From contig MU001681.1 of the NCBI GenBank assembly GCA_010093515.1, positions 725,881 through 789,880 of the forward strand: DNA of 64,000 bases, given 5' to 3'. Under the pieces are notes generated by a model. The model was not told the origin of the DNA. It saw only the letters and a list, made by a program, of their open reading frames with translations, and ran no database searches. Below, piece by piece: positions 34,653-46,800 of the stretch (its first letter is position 1; each line of letters begins with the position of its first letter). This DNA comes from Lineolata rhizophorae. Lineage: Eukaryota; Ascomycota; Dothideomycetes; Lineolatales; Lineolataceae. The position numbers and the translations under genes are program-made.

Positions 34653-37600
34653 TCACAACAGCTCACAAGCCGGCAAGAACCTCTTCCCCGCAAACCCCGA
34701 GACCGCGACTCCCTCAACATCGATGTTGCCCCTCTTGTGCGGCGCCCACAGCTTCAGCAGCACGTAGCGCGCCGCGCGCGGCGGGTCAAACCGCACTACG
34801 ACCCGGCTGCGCCCCTGCTCAATGAAGAACTGCGCGTCCGGCTCCGGGGCGGTCCGCCCCTTGCGCGCCAACTCGTCCGTGCGCGCCGCGCTGCGCTCGA
34901 TGCGCGTCGGCGCCCCCGATGCGCCCCGTAGTAGCGTGTTGCGGCGGGGCGGCGCCGGATGCGCGGCGTCTGCGGCGCCGCTGATGTTGTTGCTGCTGCT
35001 AGTGTTGTTGTTGCTGTCACGACGGTCTTGGTGCGCACCACTATCGTCTCCGTCGTCGTTGCCGTTCTGCGCTGCCGGGGTGGCGGCAGTGGCGCTCCCC
35101 TCTCGGTTCGCTCCTGGCGGGCACGGCTCCGCAAACTCATCTTCGAAGAGGGCCGCGACGCCCGGCTGAGAGATGTACCTCGTCCACCACCTCGGCGGGC
35201 TTTCCCGCGCAGTCCGATCGGGATGCGCGTTGCTATCCCCGTTCTCACCAGCGTCCGCTTCCGGGGTGTCGCTGTTCTCCTCTCCAGATAGAAACTGCCA
35301 GATAGTCATGCCTCCCTCGTCTGCAGCGTCGTCATTGTCCTCGGCAGCCCTGCCCCTCTCCCTGTTCCCGTCCCTTGCTCGGAACGTGACCCCCCTCCCA
35401 AGAGCGCGCGTCAGCCTGCCCATCCGCCCGCCTAGATCTCTACTACCGGCCCTCCTCCGCAAGCGCGCGGCATCTCCCGCCGCAATGGCAGCCCGCACAC
35501 CCGGCTCAGCTCCATCGGGATCCTCGCCTTCATCGTCATCGTCGCTGTCGGTGGCGCGGTTCCTCGTGCTTCCCAGAGGCCGCGATGACAGCGGAGGCAG
35601 TGGCTCCCACGGCGGGAAGTCGCGCGGCATGGCCTGCTCCCATTCTGGCGACATGTAATCCTGCGCCTGCGTCGGGTCCTCGGACCAGTCGAAGCGGAGG
35701 TCAAAACCGGAACCTGCGGTACCACCGTAATCTAATGATAGTGTGCGCTCGTCGGCCGAGCCGGCCTCGTCATCTGAGTTGTGCGCCGGCGCCGTGAAGA
35801 CGATGGTGGGTGGGATGGGGCTCTCGGGTCGGACCCGACGCGGTTGCCGAACCGGCCAATCGGCCGTCGTAGTGCGCAGGCGGTCGGAGACGCCGCTGTA
35901 CGCAGCGCCGCTCCCGTCAGCCGGAGTGGCAGCCGCGGCGGTTGTCGGCTCCGCGGATTCGTTCGCAATATTGGCGAGGTCCCAGTCACGCTGGCGTGGC
36001 TGCCGACTGCCGCGTCCGTGTCTATTTAGCAGCGAGAGCGGGTCGTCAGAACCAAACCTGTCCGCACGGCGTGCTAACCGCGAGGCGGGTTGCGGGCGCA
36101 GGTTGTCCAGGAAGGAGAGGCGGTCGTCGTCGCCGGGGCCCGCTCTGGCACGCTCGCGGGCGCGGTTGCGAGCCTCGTACCGCGCGGGGACTTGATCGCG
36201 GATGCCCGGAGGCGGGGCCGGAGGGCACGGCGGGAGGGTGACGGGAAGCGGAGCGCTATAGTCTATCATGTAGGGCCAGGTGGCAGAGAGCAGATCCGCA
36301 GGAGTGTCGCTGACGGATAGGAAGACGAGGCCTTCTTGGAGTCTGCCGGGACGAAGTAGGAGTTAGGAGAGGGCAAAACGCGACTGTGGAGACTGATGTG
36401 AATAGAACAAAAAGAGCTACTTACGGGCATGTGAATCCTTCAGATGGCGCCTTGATCACTAGCTTCGAGATCTCAAATGGAACATTCCCCTCGTGCCGGA
36501 GCATCATGTTGCAGTCAGCAGCCTCCGTGCAATATACACTGCTGTCGTTCTTGAGCACGTTTTCCGGCGGGTGCTCAGACATTCGCATTGACGTCGTGCT
36601 CCTCTCAAACTCGCCGCCGTCACACATTTCTATTTCCATACGTAGTTTCCCTGGGACAACTTGGCCGTAGTGACCGTACGGAACGAACTCCTTTCTCTCC
36701 GGTACCATCTCGTTCGAAATGTCGTTGCCTAGGCGGCGCCGCTTCACGCGCCGCGGGCGCGTTTCATCTTCATCAGGCTCTCCCATAGCCAAATCACCAC
36801 CACCTCCCAATCCTAACCCCGGCAGCGTGGGTGGCTGGTCGTTCAGTAAGCTGGGCAAGCTCGAGCTGATCTGCGTGAGGCGCTCGCCAGCCTCCTGGAG
36901 CTCATCCAAACCCGTCGATCCGCTGGCGCCAGTACCAGTCGCGCTTTCCGCCTGCTGCTCTCCACGGCGCTGCTCGTTCTCCCCGCGTTCGCGGTCGCGC
37001 TCCAGATGCCGGCGCCAGCGCAGGTTTCGGAACCGCTCCGTCGGCGCGGCGATGCTGCGCTGGCGCTGCTGGCGTTCCTCGGCCCAGCGCTCACGGTTCG
37101 ACACCAGCTCTTCGGCCGCCAAGGGCCCGTTGCCGCCCCGCTCCGCAATCGCCGCGTCCACCGCCGTTGGCAGATATCCGGGTAGCAGTTCTCCGTTGGG
37201 CCCACGCGGGCGCTGCAGGTTTTCCACGGCGGCCGCTCTGGCGAGCATGCTCGCGCGGATCTCGCGGTTGCGAAGGCGGTCAAGCTCGCGGGCGGCCCAG
37301 TCGCGCTGTGCCTGCGAATGCGACTGGGATGGAGACGACGAGCCCCACGGAACCGAGGGCAAGGTCGAAGACGCGCGCTGCCGCTCCCGCTGCCGCTCCG
37401 CAAAGGCCGCGTCGCGCGCGCTGCGATCGGCGGCAATCTCTGCCTCGACCTGGCTACGAATGCGGACGAGGCGCTCGATGAAGCTGGTGGGCGAGGAGGA
37501 AGGCTGCGGGACCGTGCCGGTTGCGGTGGCGTTTCCGCGGTGGGAATCGGACGCTTCTTCAGTTGCTATCGCCGCGTTACTGGGCGTCTGGTCGGCTGCG

Positions 37601-37719
37601 TCGGCGTTGGGCGGTGGGGATGTGGCGGCTGCGGCAGTGCGGGCGGAGTGGTCGTCGGACGCGGGCGGGAAGTCGAAATTGCCGGACACGGTGATGAGAC
37701 GGTTCGGTCGCGGTGGCAT
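34653..37719 (-). CDS. Large disordered protein with conserved terminal beta-type segments, function unknown
   Basis: Two exons (37719-36425 and 36342-34653) encode 994 residues; the intron has GTAAGT and CGGCAG. Most of the protein is low-complexity, rich in Arg, Asp, Ser, Gly and Pro, with Arg/Gln/Glu-rich helical stretches in the first third. Two ordered islands stand out. The first, about residues 350-465, includes VPYGHYGQVVPGKLRMEIEM, DSSVYCTEAADCNMMLRHEG and QEGLVFLSVSD. The second is the extreme C-terminus, RVVVRFDPPRAARYVLLKLW then NIDVEGVAVSGFAGKRFLP. Together they read like two halves of one galactose-binding/discoidin-type beta sandwich split by a disordered insert. I do not recognise the gene and assign no function. 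It is divergent from AOS1. Confidence 0.8.
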
Positions 37720-38259
37720 GGTGCTATCAGATGCAGGAATTGGCCGCAGAGATTGCTGCGGACGCGGATGAAAGAGGAGGACTTGGTCGACGTGAGTAAG
37801 CTTCGCGTGTGCAGTGGGGAGGGTCGGGTGGGATGGCTTGGCATACGTGGTTTCCGCCTCGCACCGGGGAACTAGTGTGCGGCCGTATCAACGGTGCGAG
37901 GGGGACGAGAAGCGAAGGAGCTGAGACGTCTGGTCTCTGTACGGAAACGGGGCGTCCACGCACGTGATGGTGGATGATGGTGCGTAAGAGCAAGAGGAAG
38001 GAAGCCGTCGTGAAGCCCGAGCAGGGAAGCACGCAAGGAGTTTGAGGCAAGTGGGATGGAGAGCAGGTGACCCCGCCTCGCCGCTGCAGCCGGCCACCAC
38101 CGCTGATTGGCCCGCGTTGCACGGAGCCGCATGTCTTGGCTCCAGGAACAAACCTCCCGAGCTCTCGAGCCGAACAACGCTCATGCTCCGCAACGTCGTT
38201 CTCGCCTCTGAGCTTCTCGCTTGCACTTCACTTGACTCTCTCCTCCTTTGAGTACATCG
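37720..38259. promoter_or_regulatory. Divergent intergenic region, unknown gene / AOS1
   Basis: 540 bp separate the two ATGs and should contain both promoters. The DNA is GC-rich; no TATA box or other named site is evident. Confidence 0.5.
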
Positions 38260-40418
38260 ATGAATTCCTCAGATGCTCCTGCAGCTTCTTCGCCTGCAGA
38301 AGCGAACCACCGGGCCACTGTAGCGCACGATATGACATCAAACACGGCCCAGGAGCAGCAGCTTCCAGGCCAGCATATTACAGCTGGTAATGAACACGAT
38401 CTGCCGCTGCGCCAAAGAAGTAGCATCACAATGCATTGAATATGTCTAACGCATGCTCTATGCAGACGAAATTGCACTATACGATCGGCAGATACGACTC
38501 TGGGGCGTCAAGGCGCAAGAGCAGTAAGACCTGCCGCCATATATAAGGATCACGTGACCAGATTGCTTTTGCTAACTACTTTAACCCTAGAATACGAACT
38601 GCCAACATCCTGCTCGTCTCGATAAAGGCGCTGGCGAGCGAAGTCGCTAAGAATCTGGTCCTGGCCGGCATAGGCTCACTGACTATCGTCGACCCGGAGC
38701 ATGTGACCGAGGACGACCTAGGCGCCCAATTCTTCGTCACCGAAGATGACGTCGGCAAAAATGTACGCCCAACTCCGCCCCTCTCACGCCATCGCCATCT
38801 CGTTATCTTTCACATCAACAGAACCACAAACTAACTCTGGTTCTTTCCACCCCCTCCTTAGCGCGCCGAAGCCGCCGCTCCCCGTATCCGCAAACTAAAC
38901 CCCCGAGTCGCGGTCCACACCCACAACATCCCCCTAACAACACAACCGCCATCCTTCTTCTCTTCCTACCAGCTCGTAATCGCCTGCGACTTGCCCTTCG
39001 CGACGCTCTGCGCCATCGATGCGGCGGCGCGGCTCGCAGGCACGCCCTTCTACGCCGGCGGCGCGCACGGCATGTACGGCTTTGTGTTCGCAGACCTTGG
39101 CGCCGCACACGATTTCGTCATCGAGCGGGATCGGCCAAACGTGGCAACCAGGGTGGGCACGCGCGAAGGTCCCACACGCACTATCGTCCACGTCGCTAGC
39201 AAGAAGGACGGCGACAAGGTCAAGGAGGTCGTGACGAAGCGCGAAACGTACTGCGCGCTGCTCCTGGCCAATGCAGCACCGCTGCCCGAGGCCTGGCGGC
39301 GCAACCGCCGGAAGTTGCGCACAGTCACGCCGTTGCTAACGTGTCTACGCGCTTTGTGGGAGTTCGAAAAGGTGACGACGGGGCCGGCGGGCGTGGAAAA
39401 CGGCCTCGGAATGGGCGCTATTAATCCATCAGCTCCTACCCCTACGACAGCGACAACGACAACGTCCACAGCAGCAGCAGCAGATCCCGCGAACCCTACG
39501 ACGCAACAACCCGCCTTCCACCTCTCAGGTCGCCACCCCTCACCCCTCTCCCCGCCCGACCTCCAGCTCTTCACCCGCCTCGCAACGACCAAGCACTCAG
39601 AGCTCCTCCTCCCGGCCGAGACGCTCCGCTCTGCCTTCCTGCGCTCCTTCCTGCAGAACCTCGACGCCGAGCTGGCGCCCGTGACGGCGTTCCTGGGCGG
39701 CCAGCTCGCGCAGGAGGCCATCAACGTGCTCGGGCACCGCGAGCAGCCCATCCAGAACCTGCTGTGCTTCGACGGCGAGGAGAGTGTCGGCATGGTGGTG
39801 CAGCTGAGCCCGTTCGTGGGGGAGGATGGAGCCGGCGGCGCTGTGGCCGGCAGCATAGACGTTGGCATGGATGGTATGGGCGCAGGCGGGACGGGGAAGG
39901 ATGTAGGCATGGGTTTCGGCATCGGGCCGGGTATGGGTGCGGGTGCGGGTCCGGTAGGCATGGGGACGGGAATTCCCGGCTTGGCTATGGATATGGCAGG
40001 TGGTGGCCCGGCGGCGCCCATGGCCGGCGGCATGGATGTGGGGATGCAGAACGTCGGCGCTGACATGGGGGGCGTGGACATGCACAACATGCCCGTATCT
40101 GGCGTTGGGGGCATGGGCATGGACATGAACATGGGCGCGGGCATGGGTGTGGGCACAGGTATTCCGGGCATGGCCGCCGGAGATCCCGATATGCAGACCG
40201 CCGTCCAGAACATGGACCCAACGGGCGTGGAGGGCATGAATGCTGGGTTTGGTGCGGGTCCCATGGGCGCAGGAGCGGGGGCTGGCGTGGATGCCTTGGG
40301 CTTGGCTCCTGGGATGGAGAACGCGGCTTCTGCAGTAGGAGAGGTGGCTTCGGCGACAGGGATGGAGGGTCAGAGTGTAGAAACAGGTGCGGAGGTGCTG
40401 CCAAATCCAGGCACTTAG
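38260..40418 (+). CDS. AOS1: SUMO-activating enzyme subunit AOS1 with unusual Gly/Met-rich C-terminal extension
   Basis: AOS1 pairs with UBA2 to adenylate and load SUMO; it is nuclear by family. Four exons: 38260-38386, 38466-38523, 38591-38762 and 38862-40418, 637 residues. The ThiF-type fold opens with DEIALYDRQIRLWGVKAQEQ, IRTANILLVSIKALASEVAK, IGSLTIVDPEHVTEDDLGAQ and AAPRIRKLNPRV. AFLGGQLAQEAINVLG and NLLCFDGEE close it. No catalytic Cys domain is expected or seen. A Thr/Ala/Pro insert lies near 305-340. From about residue 436 a 200-residue tail of Gly, Met, Ala and Asp repeats (GMG, GAGAG, MDVGM) follows. Usual AOS1 length is about 350-450. The frame stays open without stops across the tail (39810-40418), so it is probably real coding sequence. 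Confidence 0.92.
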
Positions 40419-40833
40419 ATCAGGGTGCCGCTGAAAAGGGGCTTCGTTGTACAACATCTTGTGGAATGGGCTATGGAGTACGTCGTGGGGATTGAGCCTG
40501 GCGTTTTAGAGAAGAAACAAGTGGGAGCTGAGGGAGTTGGGCTGGACTGGGTTGGAAAATGGGTAGCAGGCAGGCACGTAGTGGGTCGGAATAACTGGTT
40601 ACGATCACTTGATGCCATAAATAAATGGATCTGAAGATGGGAATATGTAAGTTCCAGCATTACCTCGAAGAGAAAGAGCTCCCAAGCTCTGCATACACAG
40701 CTTCTAAAATTTTGATTACCTGATGTCGAGAAATACGTACAGCCGTGAGAAACTTATCAAACTACCAATACTCTATCTAACCGAAAGCCCTCCACTAATT
40801 TTGACCAGCGTCCTCTGTCTCCTACATCAGTCT
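40419..40833. other. Convergent 3' intergenic region
   Basis: 415 bp lie between the AOS1 stop and the stop of the giant helicase gene. It is AT-rich and should contain both 3' UTRs. No other feature is seen. Confidence 0.6.
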
Positions 40834-43800
40834 TCACAGCCCCAGCGCCTCATTCCCAACAAAGTGCGATCCACCCGCGCACCTATACCCACTCCGTTGC
40901 TTTATCCACCGGAACCCCACCGGACACACACCCATGTGCCTCAACTTCGCCTGCGCCTCCGCCTCCTTTTTCCGCCGCGCTTCCTCCTCCTTCCTCTTCC
41001 TCTCCAACTCCCTAAGCAGCTCCTCCCGCTCCCGCGCCTCGATCTCGCGCCGTATGCGCTCGCGCTCCAGTTCGCGCAGCGCCTCCTCGTCTTCGTGCCG
41101 CTGCTGCTCTTGCTGCTCCTGCTGCTGCCGCGCTGCCGCTTCCTCCTCTTTCTGCCGCGCTTCGTCTAGCGCGGCTTGCACGGCGCGTAGGGACTCTTGC
41201 TCGTCGCGCAGACGGGAGAGGAGCATGGCGTGGGCAAGTGAGCGCGAAGACTGGGCGGCCATGTCGGACTGCAGCTGCTGCCAGGTGGCGTCATCGACGC
41301 CGGCATCGCGAGGTGTGGTAGACTCCTGGAGGTTAGGAGGAGGGTCACAGTTCTCTGGTGGCGGCGGCCAGTTTTGAGACTCCTGGTTCTGCGTTGTGGA
41401 TGTGCTGATCGTTGTCGTTGTTGGGGGACGAGATGGGGTGTGCGAGTCCGCTTGCATGGGTTGGCTTTGGACAGCTTCGCTGCGGAATCCTGTTTGTTTC
41501 CGGTTGCTACGTTCGCTGATCATCGCGTCCACTTCTATCAGAATATACTCTTTGGTCAGACCAGAAGACGTGGGCCTTGGGGCCTTCAGCACCGCGCGGT
41601 ATATGTTCTGGACCAGTGTCTTCACGTCTCTAGCGTTTCCCCAGGATGGTTGCCTAGCCAGCTCCGCAAACCGCCCAATGAGCTCTGCACGTAAAGAATC
41701 CGCCATGGGATCTAAGATCGATGTATCGATCTTCTTCTTTCTAAATGCCTGCACGAACAGCGTCAAACACTCTTCCGGTCTCATGTGGTTGAAAGTCACT
41801 GTCTCGGGAAATCGACTGGTCAGTCCGGGGTTAGTAGCCATGAGCCTGTTAATATCCTCATCGTAACCGGCCAAAATAACGACGAGTTTGCGGGCATAGT
41901 GCTCCTTTGTTAGAGAGTCCACCAGCTCATCCATGGCTTCCTGAGCAAAGTGGCCTTCGGCGAGCCGGTAAGCCTCGTCGATGAAGAGGACTTTGCCTAG
42001 GGCCTTGTCAAGCTGCTGCCGCGTCTTTGGTCCTGTCTGGCCAATGTATTGGGCGACAAGGTCGGATGAAGAACATTCTACGACCTCGGCCGTCGCGAGG
42101 AACCCCATGTCGTAGTAGATCTTTCCCATTTTGCGAGCTGTCGTTGTTTTGCCCGTGCCTACAGCCGAATTAGTTCCAGCCTACAGCAACGTAATTGAGG
42201 GGGTGAAGAAACGCGTAAAATAAAAGATAGAAAACGTCTTCATACCTGGCGGCCCGCGGAAGAGGAAGCTGAAAGGAATTTCCTCCCTAGGATCCTCGCC
42301 GATTTCCTTCAGCCGTGCCACTATCTTTTGGTAACCCTCGAACTTTTCGACTACATCCTCACACCCTACAATGTCTCTGAAAAGCAGCCGGCAATTCGTC
42401 ACAGCCCTTTCTGCGCGGTCAAAATCTTCGTCAAAGTCCTTGGCCTCGAAGGTATCGAACTTGGTGGTCTCGTTAGCCATCAGGCGAGTTTGATGAACAG
42501 CTTTAGCTTTGTCGAGAAGAATGTCGATTTCCCCTGCATTTCCAAAGTTTGGCCTGTTCCTAGCTCGCCGAAGGACTTCGAGTGCTACCCTCTTCCCTTG
42601 GTCAGTTACTTTGAATTGGATCTTGTTAAGCTTCAAATCCAAGATCTCCAAAAGTTCATCGTCTGAAAAGTCTTCAAAGTTGAAAGCGGAGGCGATCGGA
42701 AACCTTCGGGAGAGACCCGGGTTCACGTTGCGGAACATTTCTTCCATTTGGTCCTTGTAGCCGAGAAGAAGCACGCAGCGATCATCGCCTGGGTTACTTT
42801 GCACTTCCGCGACAATGGTGTCGATTACGGCTGTCTTGTACGGGTCAGATGCTGCCCAGCCCGCCCCAGCATTGCTGTTGTAGAGCATGTAGGCTTCGTC
42901 AATAACAAGAACTTTTCCTTGTGTTGCTGCTAATATTCCCTTAGTAGTTTCTTCTGATTGTCCAAGGGCACCACCAACAAAGTCCGCTGGATTTTTCACG
43001 ACGACTATCCGATGATGTTAATTTCACTCTCTTAGCCGGCGTTCAGGGTGCCCACATACCTTCCCCGTTTGACAGGAGCCCGAGATCTGCAAGAATTGCT
43101 CCGTAGAGTTTAGCTACGGACGTCTTTCCAGTGCCAGGAGATCCAATAAAGACCCGATTGAGCGAAAACTCCACGATGACCTTTTCTTCTAGCTCTCGCT
43201 GGTAGTTAAGCTTGATAGTTTCAAGCAGGACCCTAACAGAATGTTTGACAGCACTGAGTCCAGTAAGACTCTGGAGCGTCGTAAGGGCAGGCATGTCCTT
43301 GAGAGCGGTTGATGGGTCTGGGCCGATGATATCTTCCTTAGTGAAAAGATAGTCGTCAGGCTGTTTTCCAGCCCTTCTTTCCAACACTAGCCTCCGAGAC
43401 TGGCGCTCAGACATACGCTGGAATGCGTTCTGCATTGCTCTGGCGTTACCAAAACCGTTCCGGCCTCGACCGCGGCCAACTCGCCTAGCAGCAATTCGAA
43501 TGTAAAGCCCACGCAATCCCCCTTCTACTTTCATAGAATTGCGGTATTTCTTCTTAATCAAACCGCCAAGAATTTCAGCCAGTTCTTTGTCTTCATAGTC
43601 TGGAAACTGTATTGATTGCGGAATGCGACTGGGAATCCCGGGATTGTGGGCAAATAATTTCTCCATTTGCTTGTTGTATCCGGCCAAAATGAATACGACC
43701 TTGCCAGTAAGATTTTCCATTTCTGCCAGAAGGAAGTCGAGAACTTGAGCTCCGCCATAGCTTGTACCGGAGACGAGCTGGTATGCCTCGTCAATGAAAA

Positions 43801-46800
43801 TCGCACCTCCGCCATTTTTCACAATATCCTCGATATGCTTCTTACACCCGGACACTCCATCGTTGGCAAGTCGGGAACCAGACGTTTCAATAAACTCATT
43901 TCCTGGGATAGCACCAACAGATGCTAGGAAGTCCCCATACAAACGAGCAACGGTAGTTTTCCCTTTCGCAAGTTATTTTGTCAAAAGGCCATGCTTACAA
44001 GATGCACACATCAGATAACTTACCGGTACCGGGATTGCCAAGAAAGGCAGCTCCAAACCGTTCGTCCTTAAGACTGATGCGTTGCCTGATGGTTGTGTCA
44101 ATTGTGGCCTTGATGTCCAAGAATTTCTGTTTGACGTCTTCTAAGCCTATCATATTCATTAGGACGTCCATCGCATCGTTTGATGCGCCTTCAAACTCTT
44201 TTTGACGTTCCCATTCGTCGTACGCGCTTGAGCATAAGAAATTTGGAGTCTCATCTGTCACCGGTGAACTGGTAGAAGCAACGTTGCTAGACGCTGAGGT
44301 GTTGTGCGAGCGTGTTTTGTTTGCCCCGAAAGTCGTAGATGGCTCCGATACCTGTTCCCGAGCAATAGGAGGAGTATTGTTAGCGCGACGTTTGGAAACT
44401 GCTTCTTTGGCCTTCGCAAGGTCCGCTTTGCGCTGGGCCATCGTCTTAACCCTGTCTTGCTGATCATCCTCCTCTTTCAGAAGCCGACGTTGGAATTCTA
44501 TTTCTTCCTGTATTTCTGCGAGTTCATTGGCATATGCCCGCTGCCTTTCCTGCCTCCTCTGCTCGAGCTCCATTTCCTTTTTCAATCTAGCTTCGCGAGC
44601 TTTCTGCTCGGCCTCGCATTTCTGACATGTCGGCCCTTTGTTGACACCGCATTTCCGATACATTTTGTGCCCCTTTGGGCAAGTAAACTCAAGCGGGACT
44701 TGACACTCAATTTTCGAGTGGTCCACGATTTGATGACAACGCTGTGGGCATGCGTGGACATTGCAATTCAGCAGTTTGGTGCTGCACGAGTAAAATGGTC
44801 AGAGTGCTAACAGCATGTGAAAAGCCTCGAGTATGCACTAGCATCAGCTTACCACTGTTCGGAGCATCCTCCATCGGGACATTCTGAATCGAACTGCTCC
44901 TTCCTCTCGATTAAGACCTTCCGGTCCGGATGTCGCTCACATTGGAGCGGGAAGCCATTGAAAATGCAGTTGTTGGATTTGAGGTGGTTAAAGAATTTTG
45001 ACCAGAGATCTTTGCCCTTTTTGCTTTGAATGAGCGTTTTCGAGTTTCCCATCATAATAAGCCCATTTCGTGACCTTGAGACGAGGACGTTTAGCCTTTG
45101 CGGAGCCGCCATGAATCCGATCTCTCCGCTTTCATTGCTACGAGTTAAGGTCGCAATCACAATGTTGCTCTCCTCTCCCTGGTAATTATCTACAATTAAT
45201 TAGCGAATATAGGCGAAACAAATGCGACAAATAAATCATGCACATACCAATGGTTGAAATGCGGATCGGTCGTTTGGCCACGTTAGCACTACCGGCTGGC
45301 ATGAGCCCAGCGCGAACGAGGTCGTAAGAATCGAGATCGTCCAAATAGGGATCATTCTCCTTTTTGAGGACGGTGTAGAGAAGTCGCAGTTGTCCCAAGT
45401 ACGGCGTCAAAACAACAATGTCGTCTGTTCTGTAGCCCTGTTGCCCCAGATAACGCACACACTTCAAGATCATTTCCGCCTCGAAGAGGTTTTCCTTGCT
45501 TGACTTCGCCCCTTCGTCGCGATGGTCTGCAATTCTCTGGAAATTGTTTTCCATGTATTCGTGATTAAAAAAAACGATCTTGTTCTGGAAGCCGCGTAGT
45601 CTCGGTCGATTCTTAACTGATGGTGCGTCTTGTAGGTTAGGATACGTCAACAGCCTTGGAATTGACGATATTTCGGGGCACATTCGGTGTTGCTTTACAA
45701 GCGTCTGGTGAGGAAATCCAGAAAGAACCAATCTTTCAAACAGTGAGCAATTGAGATTGTACCCTAATCCCTTCTCAATAGTGAGGTTATAATTGTTGAC
45801 CTTTGGACGCAACTGCTTGTGATCACCAATGAGAATCAACTGCTTGGTTTCATCTGTGATGGAAGCAAGAACGTGGCTTTCAAGAATTTCTCCAGCTTCT
45901 TCGACCATGATGATTCCAGGCGCTGCTGTCTGAAGAGTGCGAAAGTATTTCGAAGCTCCGGTTGTTGTACATCCAATAATTCGTTTATTCTTCAGAACTT
46001 CGGTGCGTTTCTGGCCACGGACTATCTCATATTCTGACTGCGACTTCTGATATCGCCTCATGCATTCCAAAAAGGAGTTGGCACGCTCTCGGAGGATCTC
46101 AGTTTCCCACGTTGATGAACGGGAAAGACGCGCGTCCTTGCTCATGTTCCAGACGTTCGGGTATTTAGAACGCACATCCGTTTTAAAGACACCACCATCA
46201 CTACCTGAAATCCATCTAGAGTAGAGATAATTCGGCCCCAGGCGCTTGCCTCTATGATCCACGACAGTCATTCCATCAGAGGTTTCTGGTATCTGAAGAG
46301 CGCTGTGGAATTCCGAGTCCTCTGAGTGAAACTCAAGGTGTAACATGAGTTCTTCGTAGGAAATTTGACTGTGGCAAAAAGCCTTCGCGGCTCTAACTAG
46401 AGGCTGATTGTGGAGTTCTGTCTCGGTTTCTAGAAGCGTCACGGCGGCGAATGAATCCCGAGTTCTCTTAATCTGCGCTGCTTGCTCGTAGAGATTCAAA
46501 TGCTTCGTTGCCGGAGTGCTCTTCGACCCAAGCCGAACCATGGCATCGCTCGGTACGCCGATTTTCATAATGTCTTGGAGAAATTGATCCAGGGCGTGAT
46601 TGGTGTAGCAAAGGACGAGGATCTTTTCGCGGCAATGGTCAACTAGCGCCTTTGCTATAAGGGCACCAATGAAGGATTTGCCGGTTCCTAACGAAGGATA
46701 TTTAGCACGTCAATTTGAGAGATTGGAACCGCTCTTGACTGCCCACCTGGAGGCCCTTGGATGTTGCAGACACGATTTCTCAACCCCTCTATGAGGGCAG

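Noticed and set aside
39050-40264. 404-codon antisense frame over AOS1.
   Set aside because: Shadow of the Gly/Met/Pro-biased coding strand; the sense strand carries the conserved SUMO E1 motifs.
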